Part shown: piece after piece, positions 18,901 to 25,675 of the stretch
Layout: each line of letters starts with the position of its first letter
Position numbering within the stretch: position 1 is the first letter of the stretch
Assembly: GCA_035533075.1 (NCBI GenBank)
Contig: DATLUO010000001.1
Coordinates: 1 to 38,773 of the forward strand
Origin: Pirellulales bacterium
GTDB taxonomy: Bacteria > Planctomycetota > Planctomycetia > Pirellulales > JAICIG01
Length of the DNA: 38,773 nucleotides
Reading direction: 5' to 3'
Position numbers and translations under genes: made by a program
Notes under the pieces: model-generated
What the model was told of the DNA's origin: nothing
The model's database searches: none
Seen by the model: the letters and a program-made list of their open reading frames with translations, nothing else

Positions 18901-19178
18901 GCGAATTGGCGGCGCTGTTCAGCATCGAATGCCCCAAGTTATTGGCGGAAATCCGCGCGGCGTTGGCCGAAGGCGACGCGACGCGGCTCGCCCGTGCGGC
19001 CCACACGCTGAAGGGATCGGCGGCGGTTTTTTGCGCGAAGCCGGCGAGCGAGGCGGCGAAGCGGTTGGAGTCGCTGGCCCGGGCGGGCAACCTCGTTGCG
19101 GCGCCAAGCGCGGCCGCGCTCGTCGAAGCGGCCTGCGAGCGTCTCTTGGCCGCGTTGGAAACGCACGCCGTGACGTGA
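15945..19178 (+). CDS. Hybrid sensor histidine kinase (HAMP-HK-REC-REC-HPt)
   Basis: A 1077-residue BarA/GacS-like membrane kinase. Order: basic N-terminus; membrane helix about 32-55; periplasmic sensor of about 250 residues, probably a double-CACHE/PDC fold ([25 protein letters not shown]); second helix about 316-336; HAMP to about 385; coiled coil; HisKA with phospho-acceptor His433 in [11 protein letters not shown]; HATPase with [18 protein letters not shown] and [10 protein letters not shown]; first receiver (Asp725, LLLDAKMPN, with LLTSD and TKP); second receiver (Asp867, [13 protein letters not shown], with ALTAHA and SKP); acidic linker; HPt domain with His1020 in AAHTLKGS. All phosphorelay residues are intact, so signal could pass His433, receiver, His1020 and on to an unlinked regulator. 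Both receivers keep their acidic pockets. The adjacent sigma-54 activator may control its expression. Signal unknown. Confidence 0.95.
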   Translation: MLMPANRTGPQSDGTPQRRRWARIRDSLLAKHVLFVALVVLLTASLVGQLAYVLARGMFFRRIHERLNLMATSHSQLVEIASTAALREAALAASRHRLRRSIDRLDAGGLSAAEFQDQIGPALSAAQRSDGGFRELWIADAQGDVIAATDKAMLGQTFTGAPLFQSALRAPSLAAPRQAQNEYLATVGAPILADSGAARGVLMGDLDVTAVVKALTDHLGLGDTGEVLIGRCDGKDVEFLLPPRDRPDRTGSVAENPLLAKACQGETGSEVTAYHGQQVLAAYRPVSYGAADAGRWGLMAKMDLAEAYAPVTRLRHALLALEAALLLAGAAASYWVARRLTRPIARLTRTASAIAAGDLDTRVPVTSTDELGALAASFNRMAEQLAESHSRLEQRVEQRTAALRLSQHELRQAKEQAEAASRAKSAFLANMSHEIRTPMNAVIGMTELLLDTELTPTQREYLSMVQESGESLMSVINDILDFSKIEAGRFDLDLAAFDLRESLGDTMKSLAVRANRKSLELAYHVGPELPQFVVGDKHRLRQIVVNLVGNAIKFTDRGEVVLDVGRESRHDGRWLLHFTVRDTGIGIPREKRRLIFEAFEQADAATSRRFGGTGLGLAISSRLVELMGGRIWVESEPGKGSEFHFTAAFDLPATPLRPVRPRSDAPLRDVRILIVDDNQTNCFILEEMTRAWQAQPVKLSRAEDVLPLLHRRQRENRPFQVLLLDAKMPNLSGLDIARQIADEPELAKVGLVLLTSDGCPLDAAERRRLGIAACLTKPVKPSELLDAVSECLGASKLAEPTSAAKLAAELRDRLPPLRILLAEDSLVNQKLALALLAPYGHRVVVANNGVEALRQWSAGNFDLVLMDVQMPEMDGLEATRNIREAEKASGGHVPILALTAHAIKGDRELCLETGMDAYISKPVRAQELYSTIEHLLSERPPQAADVAGRPEASSGETAEEDEEVDDGPLDWDAALSGSALSDDALGELAALFSIECPKLLAEIRAALAEGDATRLARAAHTLKGSAAVFCAKPASEAAKRLESLARAGNLVAAPSAAALVEAACERLLAALETHAVT

Positions 19179-19264
19179 GTTTTGTACGACACCCGTCGAA
19201 ACCGCGCCGATTCATGCGGAAACGCGTCGTTATCAAGTTGTCAAAGACCCGCGGCGACGCTTGA

Positions 19265-19621
19265 GCGTCGTGCTGCCCGACTCGTCACCCGCGGCGGCGG
19301 GCCGCCGTAATCGAGCCAGGCCCCGGCCGACCACGCGGCCCAGGTTATGTCGGCGATCCTGACGGCAAACTCATTTACACGCCTCTCTGGACCACTCAAG
19401 AATCCTTCGGCACGTTTTTAGGCAGCCAAGACCACGAGCACGTTTCGGCAATAATTCTCGCTTCGCGCGCCGAAGTCATTGCCTTCTTGGAGCTCATACC
19501 GCCGAGGGTCTTAGAAGTCGCGATTGATCCCGACCGTAAGAGCAACACCGTCTTCTTGCTGATCGGCGAGATACTGAAACACCTCAAGTCAGCCCCACTC
19601 CCAAAACAAAAGGGGCGCTAA
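19265..19621 (+). pseudogene. 5'-less coding fragment, unknown
   Basis: After an in-frame TGA at about 19262 the plus strand is open to TAA at 19621 without any ATG, GTG or TTG near the front. The part from 19343 has protein-like composition: GYVGDPDGKLIYTPLWTTQE, SFGTFLG, HVSAIILASRAEVIAFLELI and VFLLIGEILKHL. It looks like the C-terminal end of a real gene that lost its start, in a 1.7-kb stretch without an intact gene. The alternating hydrophobic pattern faintly recalls SseB-type domains, but I would not assign a family. A perfect 7-bp hairpin (19256-19271) sits at its left edge. Confidence 0.4.
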
Positions 19622-19863
19622 ACGGCGCACGAAGAGGTGGCTGGCTCACGACAAAAAAGGCCGGCTCGATCACGATGGCGGCGTTGACGCAGATCCTGAC
19701 GCACCTGATGAGTCAGGCGATTGGCATCTGAGCGACTGCCAGCGCCACCATCCGGCCTTGTATCGGTCGGGAGGAGATTGAACGCCAGAGATGCGGCGGC
19801 GCGTCTCTTCAACTCTCCCCGCCCTACCGAGGCAAGAAGCGGCAGTGGCGGCTTGTCCGCGCC

Positions 19864-20154
19864 TCAGCGGTGCATGGCCGCCTTGATTCCGGCAATTTGC
19901 GAAGCGCTGCAGCCGAACTCGTTCGCCAGGGCATACACGTCGCCGTCACCCCGCTCGAGTCGCGTTCGCAGTTCGACCTTTTCAGCTTCGGTCAGGTCAC
20001 GCTGTTTTGGCTTTGGATATCTCCGCAGTTCCGGGTCATCCCGTTCGGCAATCAGGACTGAGGCGTTGTAGAAGCGGACGGGAATGCTTCTCGTTGCGGA
20101 AGCCGCAAAACCTTTGGCGGAAGTGGTTTGCGACTTCAGCCAATGGTGGGGTTT
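19864..20154 (-). pseudogene. Helix-turn-helix-like protein fragment without start
   Basis: The minus-strand frame is open for 96 codons before TGA at 19864. It reads IPVRFYNASVLIAERDDPEL, RRYPKPKQRDLTEAEKVEL, RTRLERGDGDVYALANEFG and CSASQIAGIKAAMHR. The last part (YALANEFGCSASQIAGIK) looks like a helix-turn-helix or recombinase-type DNA-binding helix pair. No ATG, GTG or TTG lies in frame upstream before a stop at 20155-20157; only CTG at 20139. I judge it a truncated small gene, or one with an unusual start. The preceding sequence towards 20.2 kb is repeat-rich, which may explain loss of the 5' end. Confidence 0.5.
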
Positions 20155-20218
20155 TTATCCACTTCGGCAGCGCGCTGCCAAAGTGACGGCGCCTCGTGCC
20201 TTCCGGCGGGACGCGCCG

Positions 20219-20238
20219 ATGCGACACGCGTGTCGCAT
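20219..20238. repeat. Perfect 20-bp palindrome
   Basis: ATGCGACACGCGTGTCGCAT is an exact self-complementary 20-mer. Its core CGACACGCGTGTCG recurs inside both units of the tandem repeat at 20387-20710. Confidence 0.9.
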
Positions 20239-20386
20239 GGTCGTGAAGCAACTGCTTTCCGCTACGCGGCAGTTTGGCCGCGCGGCCAAAGCGACGTCGG
20301 CCCGTTTAGTCTCCGGCAGCAGGTGCCGATACGGCACGGCCCAACAGCTTTCCTCTCGCTCCAGCGAACGGGCTACGGTGGCAAAT

Positions 20387-20710
20387 GCGTCGCGCGCGAC
20401 GCTTTTGCCGGCGGCAGGCGCCGACGCGACACGCGTGTCGCCGCGCGTGCAAAGACAGTCTGGCAAGGTCAAGCCGAAAGCGGCGCCACGCCCCTCACCC
20501 CGGCCCTCTCCCAGTGGGAGAGGGAGCTTGCGTCGCGCGCGACGCATCTGCCGGCGGCAGGCGCCGAGGCGACACGCGTGTCGCCGCGCGTGCGAAGGCA
20601 ATCTGGCAAGGTCGAGCCGAAAGCGGCGCCACGCCTTTCACCCCGGCCCTCTCCCAATGGGAGAGGAGGTTGCGCCGCGCGCGGCGCATCTGCCGGCGGC
20701 CAATCTGTTT
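20387..20710. repeat. Tandem 142/143-bp palindrome-rich repeat (2.3 copies)
   Basis: Units start at 20387, 20530 and 20672 (third copy only about 35 bp). Each full unit carries four small palindromes in order: GCGTCGCGCGCGACGC, CGGCAGGCGCCG, CGACACGCGTGTCG and a CCCTCTCCCA...TGGGAGAGGG hairpin preceded by CACCCCGG. Units differ by only a few bases. No coding frame is conserved between them. The rest of 20155-20386 and 20711-20912 shows nothing I can name. Confidence 0.9.
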
Positions 20711-20912
20711 GACAATTGCGGGCAAACTCGTATGCTGAAAGCCGTGCGGTAGGAACAGAGGCTTCATTTCAGAACTGCACCGATCGACTGCTCTGCCGCG
20801 CACACAGCGGCGACCTCGCACGGCAGCCCTCACCGGCCGCCGGGCATCGGCCGTCGAATATCCCGTTGTTGAACCGTGGAAGCGGAAGTTTCTCACTCGT
20901 GGGAGGCCGGCC

Positions 20913-22448
20913 ATGCGGAAGAGCGGAGGCGGGGCGCAAGTCGTTGATGATGTCAAGGCGGCGGCAAGCACGCCGCGGCTGCAACCGCCTGCGGGCACCC
21001 CGGCAGGCCCGGTCAAGCAGCGCCCCTCGGACCCGCTTCACGAGCTGGCCCTTCGCAAGCGGAAAGCGCATAGGTCTTCGCGGCGTTCCGTCGCGCCGCC
21101 CGCCGCGCCGCCGCCCGCCACCGAGGGCGCGTGTCAGAGTCTGCCCGCCAGAGCGGGGTCGACCTCGGTCCGTGCGACGCTGTTGGCGTTCCGCCGACAT
21201 TGGAACGGCCATCGGCAACGCGAAGTTCCTTGTTGGCTGGCGAGCCTGGTGTTGCACCTGTTGGCGGTGGTGTCCCTCGGCTCGCTCACGATTCCCGTCA
21301 GCCGGAATCGCACGGTAATGTCGCTGTTGCTCACCTTCGGCGAGATCGACGCGCCGGCCGACAACGCGCCGGTCGAGCTGCTGGCGACGGCGCAGCTTAC
21401 CCCGGTCGAAGAGCCCTTGGAAGTGCCCGCGACCGATCTGTCGGCCGATCCTGCCGTCGCTATGCACATCGCGGATCAAACGCCGCCCAAAGTTCCCCCG
21501 CCGCGCGCGTCGTCACCCGGTACGCCGGACGTCGAAGCGAAGAGCCAAGCGGCCGGCGCGACGCCGAGCGCCAAGCCGCCCGGACAATCGGACCTCGCGG
21601 ACGGCGGCGACGAAACACTCGTCTCTGAAACGACCGAGAACGCGCACGACGAGATTGTCGAGAAGTTCATCGAGTTCGACGTGGGCCGCTTGACCGGCGC
21701 CGAAGGCGCGAAGGCCCGCACCGATTTCGACCGGCTTGGCGCCGAGGCGATTCGCTCGCTGGTCCGCGGGCTGAACAAGTCGGCGTCGATCCATGCGAGC
21801 TGCCCGGTGATGGTCATCGCCTCCAAGATCGAGACGCTGCTGCGTGAGAACCCCGACCCCGCCTTGCTGCGGTATGCGTTAGAGAATATCGGCCGCGGCG
21901 TGCCGCGAAACGCTACGCACATCGGTCGCTTGCGGTCCCTGCTGGCCCAACTGCGTCCGCCGCGGCCGGGCAGCCCATCGCCGAAACTGTCGAACCTGTT
22001 GGCTTCGCTGAAGGCCCGCGATCGCCAAAGCGTGCTCGCCGGCATCCGGGCGGTCGTCGCCGAAGGCGGCCAGTTGGCCGACTTTGAGAGGCGCGGGGCC
22101 GCGTGGGGGCTGATCCGGCTGCTGACGCACCGCGACGCCGCGCTGCGAAGCGCGGCGCACCAGGCCCTGGTCGCCCTGGCCGGCGGCACCGACTGCGGCC
22201 CAGCCAACGACCGCCGGCCGGGCGATCGCTTTGCCGCGGCCGGTCGGTGGTCGCTGCACTTCGACGAGGAGCGTTATCAGGCCACCGCCGAGTCGGTGCT
22301 CAAGAACGCCCAGCATCTCGCCGATGCGGGGAAGCGCGACGCGGCCCGAAAGCAGTTCCAAAAACTTGCCCGCGAATATCCCGGCAGCACCGCGGCGGAG
22401 AAAGCGGACGAGTACCTGGACGGCGCGAAAACTTTCGCCCTCAAGTGA
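20913..22448 (+). CDS. Membrane protein with HEAT/TPR-like periplasmic domain
   Basis: A 511-residue protein, unknown family. ATG at 20913 follows GGGAGG with 6-nt spacing. Residues 1-105 are basic and proline rich and would stay in the cytoplasm; one membrane helix spans about 106-128 (CWLASLVLHLLAVVSLGSL). A low-complexity Pro/Ala/Asp linker follows (130-235). From about 240 to 430 there are repeated helical pairs resembling HEAT repeats (LLRYALENIGRGV, RSVLAGIRAVV-type and GLIRLLTHRDAALRSAAHQA). The last 70 residues look like a TPR (SVLKNAQHLADAGKRDAARK, FQKLAREYPGS). It lies 10 nt upstream of the multiheme cytochrome gene and so is probably co-transcribed; it may scaffold or partner that protein. 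That role is inference from position. Confidence 0.8.
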   Translation: MRKSGGGAQVVDDVKAAASTPRLQPPAGTPAGPVKQRPSDPLHELALRKRKAHRSSRRSVAPPAAPPPATEGACQSLPARAGSTSVRATLLAFRRHWNGHRQREVPCWLASLVLHLLAVVSLGSLTIPVSRNRTVMSLLLTFGEIDAPADNAPVELLATAQLTPVEEPLEVPATDLSADPAVAMHIADQTPPKVPPPRASSPGTPDVEAKSQAAGATPSAKPPGQSDLADGGDETLVSETTENAHDEIVEKFIEFDVGRLTGAEGAKARTDFDRLGAEAIRSLVRGLNKSASIHASCPVMVIASKIETLLRENPDPALLRYALENIGRGVPRNATHIGRLRSLLAQLRPPRPGSPSPKLSNLLASLKARDRQSVLAGIRAVVAEGGQLADFERRGAAWGLIRLLTHRDAALRSAAHQALVALAGGTDCGPANDRRPGDRFAAAGRWSLHFDEERYQATAESVLKNAQHLADAGKRDAARKQFQKLAREYPGSTAAEKADEYLDGAKTFALK

Positions 22449-22458
22449 CGAGCGATAC

Positions 22459-24003
22459 ATGATGCGCGGGCTGTTGCGAGCGGGTCTGGTCGTTGGTCTG
22501 GCGGTGTTGGCTTGCCTGGGTTGGTGGCGCACCGGCCCGGATTACTCGTCGGCCCGCACAAACCTGAAGGGTAAGCGAGGGGTAACGACGGACATACCTC
22601 GCTCACGCTTCGGGTTTGCGTCGCCCGCGGCGCACATCCACGGCCGAGTGTCGGCGGGACCGCGGCCCGTTGCCAGCGCGCGGGTGCGGCTGAAAGGCGA
22701 TGCCGCGTGTGTATTGACCGATGAGTCCGGACGATTCCAACTCGACGCGCCGCCACGCGACGGCCACACCGTCACCGCGGCCAAAGACGGGTATCTCATC
22801 GCCGGCGTGCCCGCTTCCGCCGGCCCGCTCGAAATTCGGCTGACCCCGTTGCCTGCCGCGGACTGCGGCGACTATCAATGGGTCGGTCCCGCGCCAAGTT
22901 CCGCGGCGGGCGGCGCCTGCGGCAATTGTCACCAACCGATCTACGAAGAGTGGCGATCGGACGGGCACGCGCAATCGGCCGTCAGCCGACGCTTTCAAGA
23001 CACGCTCGACGTCCTGGCGCAAGATTATCCCGAAGGCGTCGCCGTCTGCTGGAGTTGTCACGCCCCATCGCTGGAGCCCGACCGAGTGACGTTTGATCTT
23101 CGCCGCATGTCGGGCGTGGTCGCCGCGGGCGTCCATTGCGACTTTTGCCACAAGATTCGCGAGGCGAACTTCGAACACGCCGGCGTGACGCACGGGCGTT
23201 TTGGATATGACCTGTTGCGGCCCGCCGACGGGCAACTCTTTTTCGGCCCGCTCGACGACGTCAACCGCGGCGAAGACGCCTACTCGCCGCTGATGAGCGA
23301 AAGTCGATTCTGCGCCGCCTGCCATGAGGGGACGCTGTTCGGAGTTCACGTCTATGGCACCTGGTCGGAATGGCTCGCCAGCCCCGCCCGGCGACAGGGC
23401 CGCCAATGTCAGACGTGCCACATGGCGCCGTCGGGAGTGCTGACGAATGTCGCGCCCGCCTCGGGTGGAATCGAGCGCGACCCGCAAACGCTCGCCAGCC
23501 ACACGTTCTTGCCCGGCGGACGCGAGGCGATGTTGCGGCGGGCACTCGACGTGTCGGCTGACATCGACCGGCGGCCGTCGAGCGTGGAAGTGTCCGTGCG
23601 GCTCGACGCGCGTGACGTGGGTCACCGGCTGCCGACCGGGTTTATCGACCGGCAGCTTCTGTTGGTGGTCGAGGCGCTCGACGCTGAAGGGCAAGCGGCC
23701 AGGTTGCTGATTGGTCGCCGTTTGCCAGCGGCGGCCGGCAAGGAGCTGTCGGGCAAGGCGGGCCGGCTATTCGCCAAGTTGTTGACGGATGCCGACGGCG
23801 AGTCGCCGGCTCCCTTTTGGCGTGCCGGCGTGTCGATGAGCGACACGCGGTTGTCGCCCGAAGAGCCGCTGGACTGCGATTTCAGCTTCCCGGCCGATGC
23901 GGCGTTGGTTCGAGTTCGCCTGATCTATCGCCGCTCTTGGCAGGATCCGGCCGACGGCGAAACGGTCGTTTACGACCGGTCGTTCCCGTGCCGAGCTACC
24001 TGA
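22459..24003 (+). CDS. Five-heme cytochrome c with carboxypeptidase-like regulatory domain
   Basis: A 514-residue exported electron-transfer protein. An N-terminal membrane segment (LLRAGLVVGLAVLACLGWW) acts as a signal or anchor. Residues about 58-130 match a carboxypeptidase regulatory-like beta-sandwich (HIHGRVSAGPRPVASARVRL, TDESGRFQLDAPP, VTAAKDGYL). Then come five CxxCH heme sites: CGNCH 154-158, CWSCH 197-201, CDFCH 227-231, CAACH 285-289 and CQTCH 317-321, spaced as in cytochrome c554/NapC-related proteins. The last 190 residues are beta rich without cysteines (HRLPTGFIDRQLLLVVEAL). ATG at 22459 comes 10 nt after the upstream stop. Residues about 34-53 are encoded by a dispersed inverted repeat. 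Redox partner and substrate are not evident; no oxidoreductase gene is nearby. Confidence 0.9.
   Translation: MMRGLLRAGLVVGLAVLACLGWWRTGPDYSSARTNLKGKRGVTTDIPRSRFGFASPAAHIHGRVSAGPRPVASARVRLKGDAACVLTDESGRFQLDAPPRDGHTVTAAKDGYLIAGVPASAGPLEIRLTPLPAADCGDYQWVGPAPSSAAGGACGNCHQPIYEEWRSDGHAQSAVSRRFQDTLDVLAQDYPEGVAVCWSCHAPSLEPDRVTFDLRRMSGVVAAGVHCDFCHKIREANFEHAGVTHGRFGYDLLRPADGQLFFGPLDDVNRGEDAYSPLMSESRFCAACHEGTLFGVHVYGTWSEWLASPARRQGRQCQTCHMAPSGVLTNVAPASGGIERDPQTLASHTFLPGGREAMLRRALDVSADIDRRPSSVEVSVRLDARDVGHRLPTGFIDRQLLLVVEALDAEGQAARLLIGRRLPAAAGKELSGKAGRLFAKLLTDADGESPAPFWRAGVSMSDTRLSPEEPLDCDFSFPADAALVRVRLIYRRSWQDPADGETVVYDRSFPCRAT
22560..22617. repeat. Dispersed inverted repeat inside cytochrome gene
   Basis: Arms 22560-22580 (AAACCTGAAGGGTAAGCGAGG) and 22597-22617 (CCTCGCTCACGCTTCGGGTT plus T) are imperfect inverted copies around a 16-nt loop. 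The element is in frame and codes a leader-like linker (TNLKGKRGVTTDIPRSRFGF) between the membrane segment and the first folded domain. Confidence 0.75.
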
Positions 24004-24026
24004 TCGATACCGTGTTGGGCAGCCGT

Positions 24027-24525
24027 TCATGCCGGACTATATCGCGTGATCCACGGCACGCGGTCGAAATCAGCATCGTGACTGGCGATCGATGAAAGTC
24101 CGAATTGCTGCATCATCGCTACTATCAGCGCGTCGCCACTGAGGAGGCAATATTGTTGGCTGATCGCCGCTGCGGCAGAAACCACAGAGGCTTGCGGTAC
24201 GAGAATCTGCACGCCTAACCGTGGAATCTCGTCCACCGCTTGCCGAAAGAGGGTCAAGCTTCTGATTTCCAGGGCATTTTTCCAAACGCTGCGCAATGCC
24301 GGCGGCGGGCCATCCGTTTCGATGGATCGCCTCTGTCGTCATCAACCGGTGTGCCACATCGGTCATCACGTGTGTTGAAGCGAAGCCATGCACGTCCCCG
24401 TGCTCAACCCGATCGCACAGATCGGTGCATGCCGCCTTGAATACGGGGTGCGGCGTAAAGTGATAGACAAACGTGTTCGCGTCGATAAAGAGCGATGCGC
24501 CTTTGGGAATGTCGGCAAAAATCAC
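24027..24525 (-). pseudogene. PIN-domain toxin, frameshifted
   Basis: The N-terminal half (ATG 24525, MIFADIPKGASLFIDANTFV, TDVAHRLMTTEAI) and the C-terminal half (IPRLGVQILVP, LLSGDALIVAMMQQFG, IASHDADFDRV) of one VapC-like PIN RNase lie in different frames. The acidic residues typical of the site (FIDANT, GDALIV, SHDADF) are present overall. The frames meet at a run of five T at 24277-24281 (A-run on the coding strand): one extra A restores RLEKNALEIRSLTL. Without it, translation stays in the wrong frame and stops at 24070. It overlaps the antitoxin stop by 4 nt (ATGA). The cause may be a real mutation, a sequencing or assembly error, or slippage. Confidence 0.8.
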
Positions 24526-24764
24526 GGCGATTCCTCAATGCCGAACTCGGGGTCCAACGCAAGACGCTCGACGGTGGCCGCATCGCCGGTCCATCCCAGC
24601 ATGCCTGAAGTCGCCTTCGCGCGGCTTGCGGCCGGGTCTGAGGGCTGTCGCCCGGCCATTGTCTGAATGGAAACCTGCACGCGCTCATGCTCCGCCAAGG
24701 GCAATGGCTGCTCTGGTTTGAGCACGCCGTTTTCGTAGACCGCTTGAATCAACAATGACTGCAT
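24522..24764 (-). CDS. DUF104-type antitoxin (AF2212-like)
   Basis: An 80-residue protein whose first 35 residues match the DUF104 antitoxin family (IQAVYENGVLKPEQPLPLAE, ERVQVSIQT); the second half is a flexible tail that would bind the toxin (LGWTGDAATVERLALDPEFG). AAGGA lies upstream of ATG 24764. Its stop overlaps the PIN toxin's ATG as ATGA, the standard order for this pair. The antitoxin is intact while the toxin frame is broken, so it may now be a relic, or the broken frame may be a data error. Confidence 0.85.
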   Translation of the reverse strand: MQSLLIQAVYENGVLKPEQPLPLAEHERVQVSIQTMAGRQPSDPAASRAKATSGMLGWTGDAATVERLALDPEFGIEESP

Positions 24765-24782
24765 GACGTACCATCCTTCTTG

Positions 24783-24947
24783 CTAACGAACGAGCCACCG
24801 GTAACGCATTATAACCGGCGATGAAATAGCTTGCCCATCGTCCACTGCCTCACGTATCCGCTCTATGATCTGCCGCAACTCGATAAGGCGTTCGCCGCTT
24901 GCTTCCCTGATTGGCGATTGCTGGCGTCTCGGCCGCGTGCAGTTCAT
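24783..24947 (-). CDS. Possible 54-residue ORF coupled to methyltransferase
   Basis: ATG at 24947 overlaps the methyltransferase stop as ATGA and opens a 54-codon frame ending in TAG at 24783. The product is strongly charged: MNCTRPRRQQSPIREASG, then an amphipathic stretch (ERLIELRQIIERIREAVDD) and a hydrophobic/basic end (VIMRYRWLVR). No family is recognised. The four-base overlap is the same as between the NRPS and the methyltransferase, which argues for it; its small size and lack of homology argue against. It could be a small accessory protein or a chance frame. Confidence 0.4.
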   Translation of the reverse strand: MNCTRPRRQQSPIREASGERLIELRQIIERIREAVDDGQAISSPVIMRYRWLVR

Positions 24948-25675
24948 CTTTCGTCCGCTGGCGCGCGAACGGCCGTCAGCGTCTCGTAGGCAATTGGCCC
25001 AATGCTCAACAGCCGGAACGCTTCGCTTCCGGCAAGCTGCAAACCACACTCGGCCAGGTGGCGGCGGTAGTCATAGATCGGGTGCAGCGGCACCAGACCC
25101 GCCGCCCAAAAAATCACGTTGGCCAAGCGGCTGTAGGCCCGCTGAAGGCGCCGCGAAATGACGTTGCCTTGGGGCAGGGCCAGGTCGGCGATCAGCAGCT
25201 TGCCGCCCGGCCGCACCTGGGTGGCCAGATGGGCGAGCATCGCGCGCATCGACGGCCCGTTCAGACAGTTCAATACGAAATTGGCCGTCACCACGTCGTA
25301 GTGGCCCGGTCGATGGTGATCGAAGGCGTTGCCGCATACGATCTCCGCCGAATGCCCTTCGCCGCCCAGCCGCGCTTCGAGCCGCGAGAGCATGGCCGAC
25401 GACAGATCGAGACAAGTCAGCCGGGCGCCGAGCCGGGCGGCCTCGACGGCGTCTTCGCCGGCGCCGACGCCGACGTAGAGCACGCGGTCGCCAGGCCGCA
25501 TCGCGCCAAGCTGCGCCCGCTTGGCGGCGGCAATCTGTCCGGCGGAGTAGACGTTCGCCACGGCTTCGTAAAACGCGGCGACGCGCGTGTAGCTGCGGCC
25601 CCGCTCGGCGTGCCCCTTTCGCGTCCGCCGCCGCCTCACTGACGCCTTCTGGATTGTGGACGCTTGGTGGTTCAT
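24944..25675 (-). CDS. Class I SAM-dependent methyltransferase
   Basis: A 243-residue methyltransferase with Rossmann motif I VLYVGVGAGED (65-75), acidic ribose-binding Asp90 in LTCLDLSSAML, motif near 128-135 (DVVTANFVLN) and post-motif RPGGKLLIADLALPQG. The type resembles UbiE/Methyltransf_11 enzymes acting on small molecules or lipids. A basic N-terminus (SVRRRRTRKGHAERG) precedes the fold. A hydrophobic stretch (LANVIFWAAGLVPLHPI) may touch the membrane or cover the substrate. ATG at 25675 overlaps the NRPS stop as ATGA, so it is probably co-translated and may methylate the NRPS product. The frame extends upstream to 25819 inside the NRPS gene, but the overlap argues for the start used. 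Substrate is inferred from context only. Confidence 0.9.
   Translation of the reverse strand: MNHQASTIQKASVRRRRTRKGHAERGRSYTRVAAFYEAVANVYSAGQIAAAKRAQLGAMRPGDRVLYVGVGAGEDAVEAARLGARLTCLDLSSAMLSRLEARLGGEGHSAEIVCGNAFDHHRPGHYDVVTANFVLNCLNGPSMRAMLAHLATQVRPGGKLLIADLALPQGNVISRRLQRAYSRLANVIFWAAGLVPLHPIYDYRRHLAECGLQLAGSEAFRLLSIGPIAYETLTAVRAPADER

Noticed and set aside
20716-21318. 200-codon plus-strand frame overlapping the HEAT-protein gene
   Set aside because: Arg/Ser-rich shadow; the frame starting at 20913 has a good ribosome-binding site, a membrane helix and repeats.
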